From Sphingobacterium corticibacterium (GTDB lineage: Bacteria; Bacteroidota; Bacteroidia; Sphingobacteriales; Sphingobacteriaceae): DNA of 64,000 bases. The translations under genes and the position numbers were made by a program. A model generated the notes under the pieces. The model was not told the origin of the DNA. It saw only the letters and a program-made list of their open reading frames with translations, and did not search any database. Positions 63,210-64,000 of the stretch are shown here, piece after piece. Position 1 is the first letter of the stretch. Each line of letters opens with the position of its first letter. The stretch is taken from the NCBI RefSeq assembly GCF_004208525.1, contig NZ_SGIT01000001.1:868001-932000 (forward strand), in the 5' to 3' direction.

Positions 63210-64000
63210 CTACTGTTCTTCCTGCTTTTGCCATGGAACACTCCCACCTTTTTGCATTTGTTTCATTAGCAAGCGGTGTAGTGTAACTCGTTTAGCCTCC
63301 TCGGTTTTGATAACATTATTTTGCTCTAGAGGGTCTTTCGTTAGGTCGTATAACTCAAATGGAGATGTCGGAGTGTTTTGCAATAGTTTAAAGTTATCAT
63401 TTACCACTGCATTTGATATTTTTCCGCCATAACTGCCACCCTCTCGCCGAATAAAAAATATAGGACGTGGAGCCATTTTTGAACCACTATTTTTAAGTAT
63501 CGATGCAAAGCTGACCCCATCAATTTTGTGGTCCACGGACAACCCCGCGAGTTCTGCTAACGTTGGATAAATATCCATCAATAACAATTTCTCTGTTGAC
63601 TGTGTGCCAGGTTTTATATGCTCAGGCCAACTGATGCATGCCGGAATCCGGATGCCACCCTCATACATGGTTCCTTTACCATCGCGCACATTTCCGTTAT
63701 TAGCGCCTAAATCAAGTTGGCCTCCGTTATCACTTAAAAACACAATTAAGGTATTTTTAAACTGTCCGTTGGCTTTTAGGGTGCTAATAACTTTGCCAAT
63801 ACCATCATCCATTTGTTCAATAAGAGCTACCAATTTAGCTCTTTTGTCAGTAATGTTAGGCTCGCGGGCTTTTACTTTAGCAAGAAATTCTGCGTCGGGT
63901 TGTATGGGCGCATGGGGAGCGGTGTAGGCAAGATAAAGGAAAAAAGGGTTTTCACTGCCAATCTGAGTATTAAGATAGTCAACAGCCCAACTCGTAAATA
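63210..64000 (-). CDS. Sulfatase (arylsulfatase family), 5' end outside window
   Basis: The minus-strand frame is open from the window edge to 63210 (263 residues visible). PFFLYLAYTAPHAPIQPD, VFLSDNGGQLDLGANNG and GTMYEGGIRIPACISWPEHI are sulfatase blocks holding metal-binding Asp, Asn and His and a catalytic Lys region. The C-terminus ends WQKQEEQ. The N-terminal catalytic Cys/Ser consensus is upstream of the window. It likely removes sulfate esters from the glycan handled by the locus. It differs from the deleted sulfatase at 53434 in its C-terminal region. Confidence 0.9.
   Translation of the reverse strand, partial: FTSWAVDYLNTQIGSENPFFLYLAYTAPHAPIQPDAEFLAKVKAREPNITDKRAKLVALIEQMDDGIGKVISTLKANGQFKNTLIVFLSDNGGQLDLGANNGNVRDGKGTMYEGGIRIPACISWPEHIKPGTQSTEKLLLMDIYPTLAELAGLSVDHKIDGVSFASILKNSGSKMAPRPIFFIRREGGSYGGKISNAVVNDNFKLLQNTPTSPFELYDLTKDPLEQNNVIKTEEAKRVTLHRLLMKQMQKGGSVPWQKQEEQ

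Overview
The window looks like chromosomal DNA of a Bacteroidota bacterium, most likely family Sphingobacteriaceae (Sphingobacterium/Pedobacter/Olivibacter-like). The reasons are a SusC/SusD outer-membrane pair, several Bacteroidota-type promoters (TAnnTTTG -7 box, sometimes with TTTG near -33), the short Bacteroidota form of arginine decarboxylase, WbqC, HI0933-type flavoprotein and DUF4180 genes, and moderate to low G+C. The assignment is inference from gene content; no 16S rRNA or other phylogenetic marker was compared.

Layout. 1-896: 3'-truncated PagL-like outer-membrane lipid A deacylase (minus). 1111-10445: a plus-strand run of exported proteins (a SUMF1-fold protein without catalytic cysteines, two Gfo/Idh/MocA oxidoreductases, ApbE, a hydroxypyruvate-isomerase-like TIM barrel, a nucleoside/MFS permease, a GMC flavoprotein and its gluconate-dehydrogenase-subunit-3-like partner). 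It resembles periplasmic systems that oxidise sugars or glycosides to 3-keto intermediates. 10662-12840: two small unknown genes and gdhA. 13090-19450: sulfate assimilation operon (cysN, cysD, APS reductase cysH, siroheme synthesis, sulfite reductase), divergent from a Pst-type ABC transporter (19625-23095) whose binding protein has lost the usual phosphate-binding residues by eye alignment. 23161-28968: DUF2892 protein, ATP-cone/nuclease fusion, a 48-residue membrane peptide, an NtrC-type regulator, rnpB, an HI0933 flavoprotein and a Gfo/Idh enzyme. 28989-32274: argS divergent from speA. 32409-36221: ABC transporter, small membrane protein, tRNA-Arg(ACG), alpha/beta hydrolase, patatin. 36232-44644: pepD, maltose O-acetyltransferase-like gene, esterase, barrel-like protein, WbqC, acyltransferase, glycosyltransferase, ligA. 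44665-51698: dapA, an uncharacterised envelope trio, a lipoprotein, an intergenic sigma-54 promoter with a terminator (probable small RNA), and a DbpA-like helicase. 51708-53874: DUF4180 gene, then about 1.3 kb of gene-free DNA built partly from degenerate 21-bp repeats, then the scar of a deleted sulfatase. 53879-64000: a polysaccharide utilisation locus (MFS, ROK kinase, GH130, SusD, SusC, LacI regulator, truncated sulfatase), probably for mannosides.

How it works together. The 1.1-10.4 kb cluster and the 53-64 kb locus are both carbohydrate-acquisition modules working mainly in the periplasm and outer membrane. The cys operon and divergent transporter probably form one inorganic-nutrient module; no sulfate permease of a standard family is present in the window. 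The most unusual signals are the near-perfect sigma-54 promoter driving a roughly 75-nt RNA, the altered PstS-like protein beside the sulfate genes, and the 21-bp periodic repeat tract. All homology statements come from motif recognition by eye; no database search was run.
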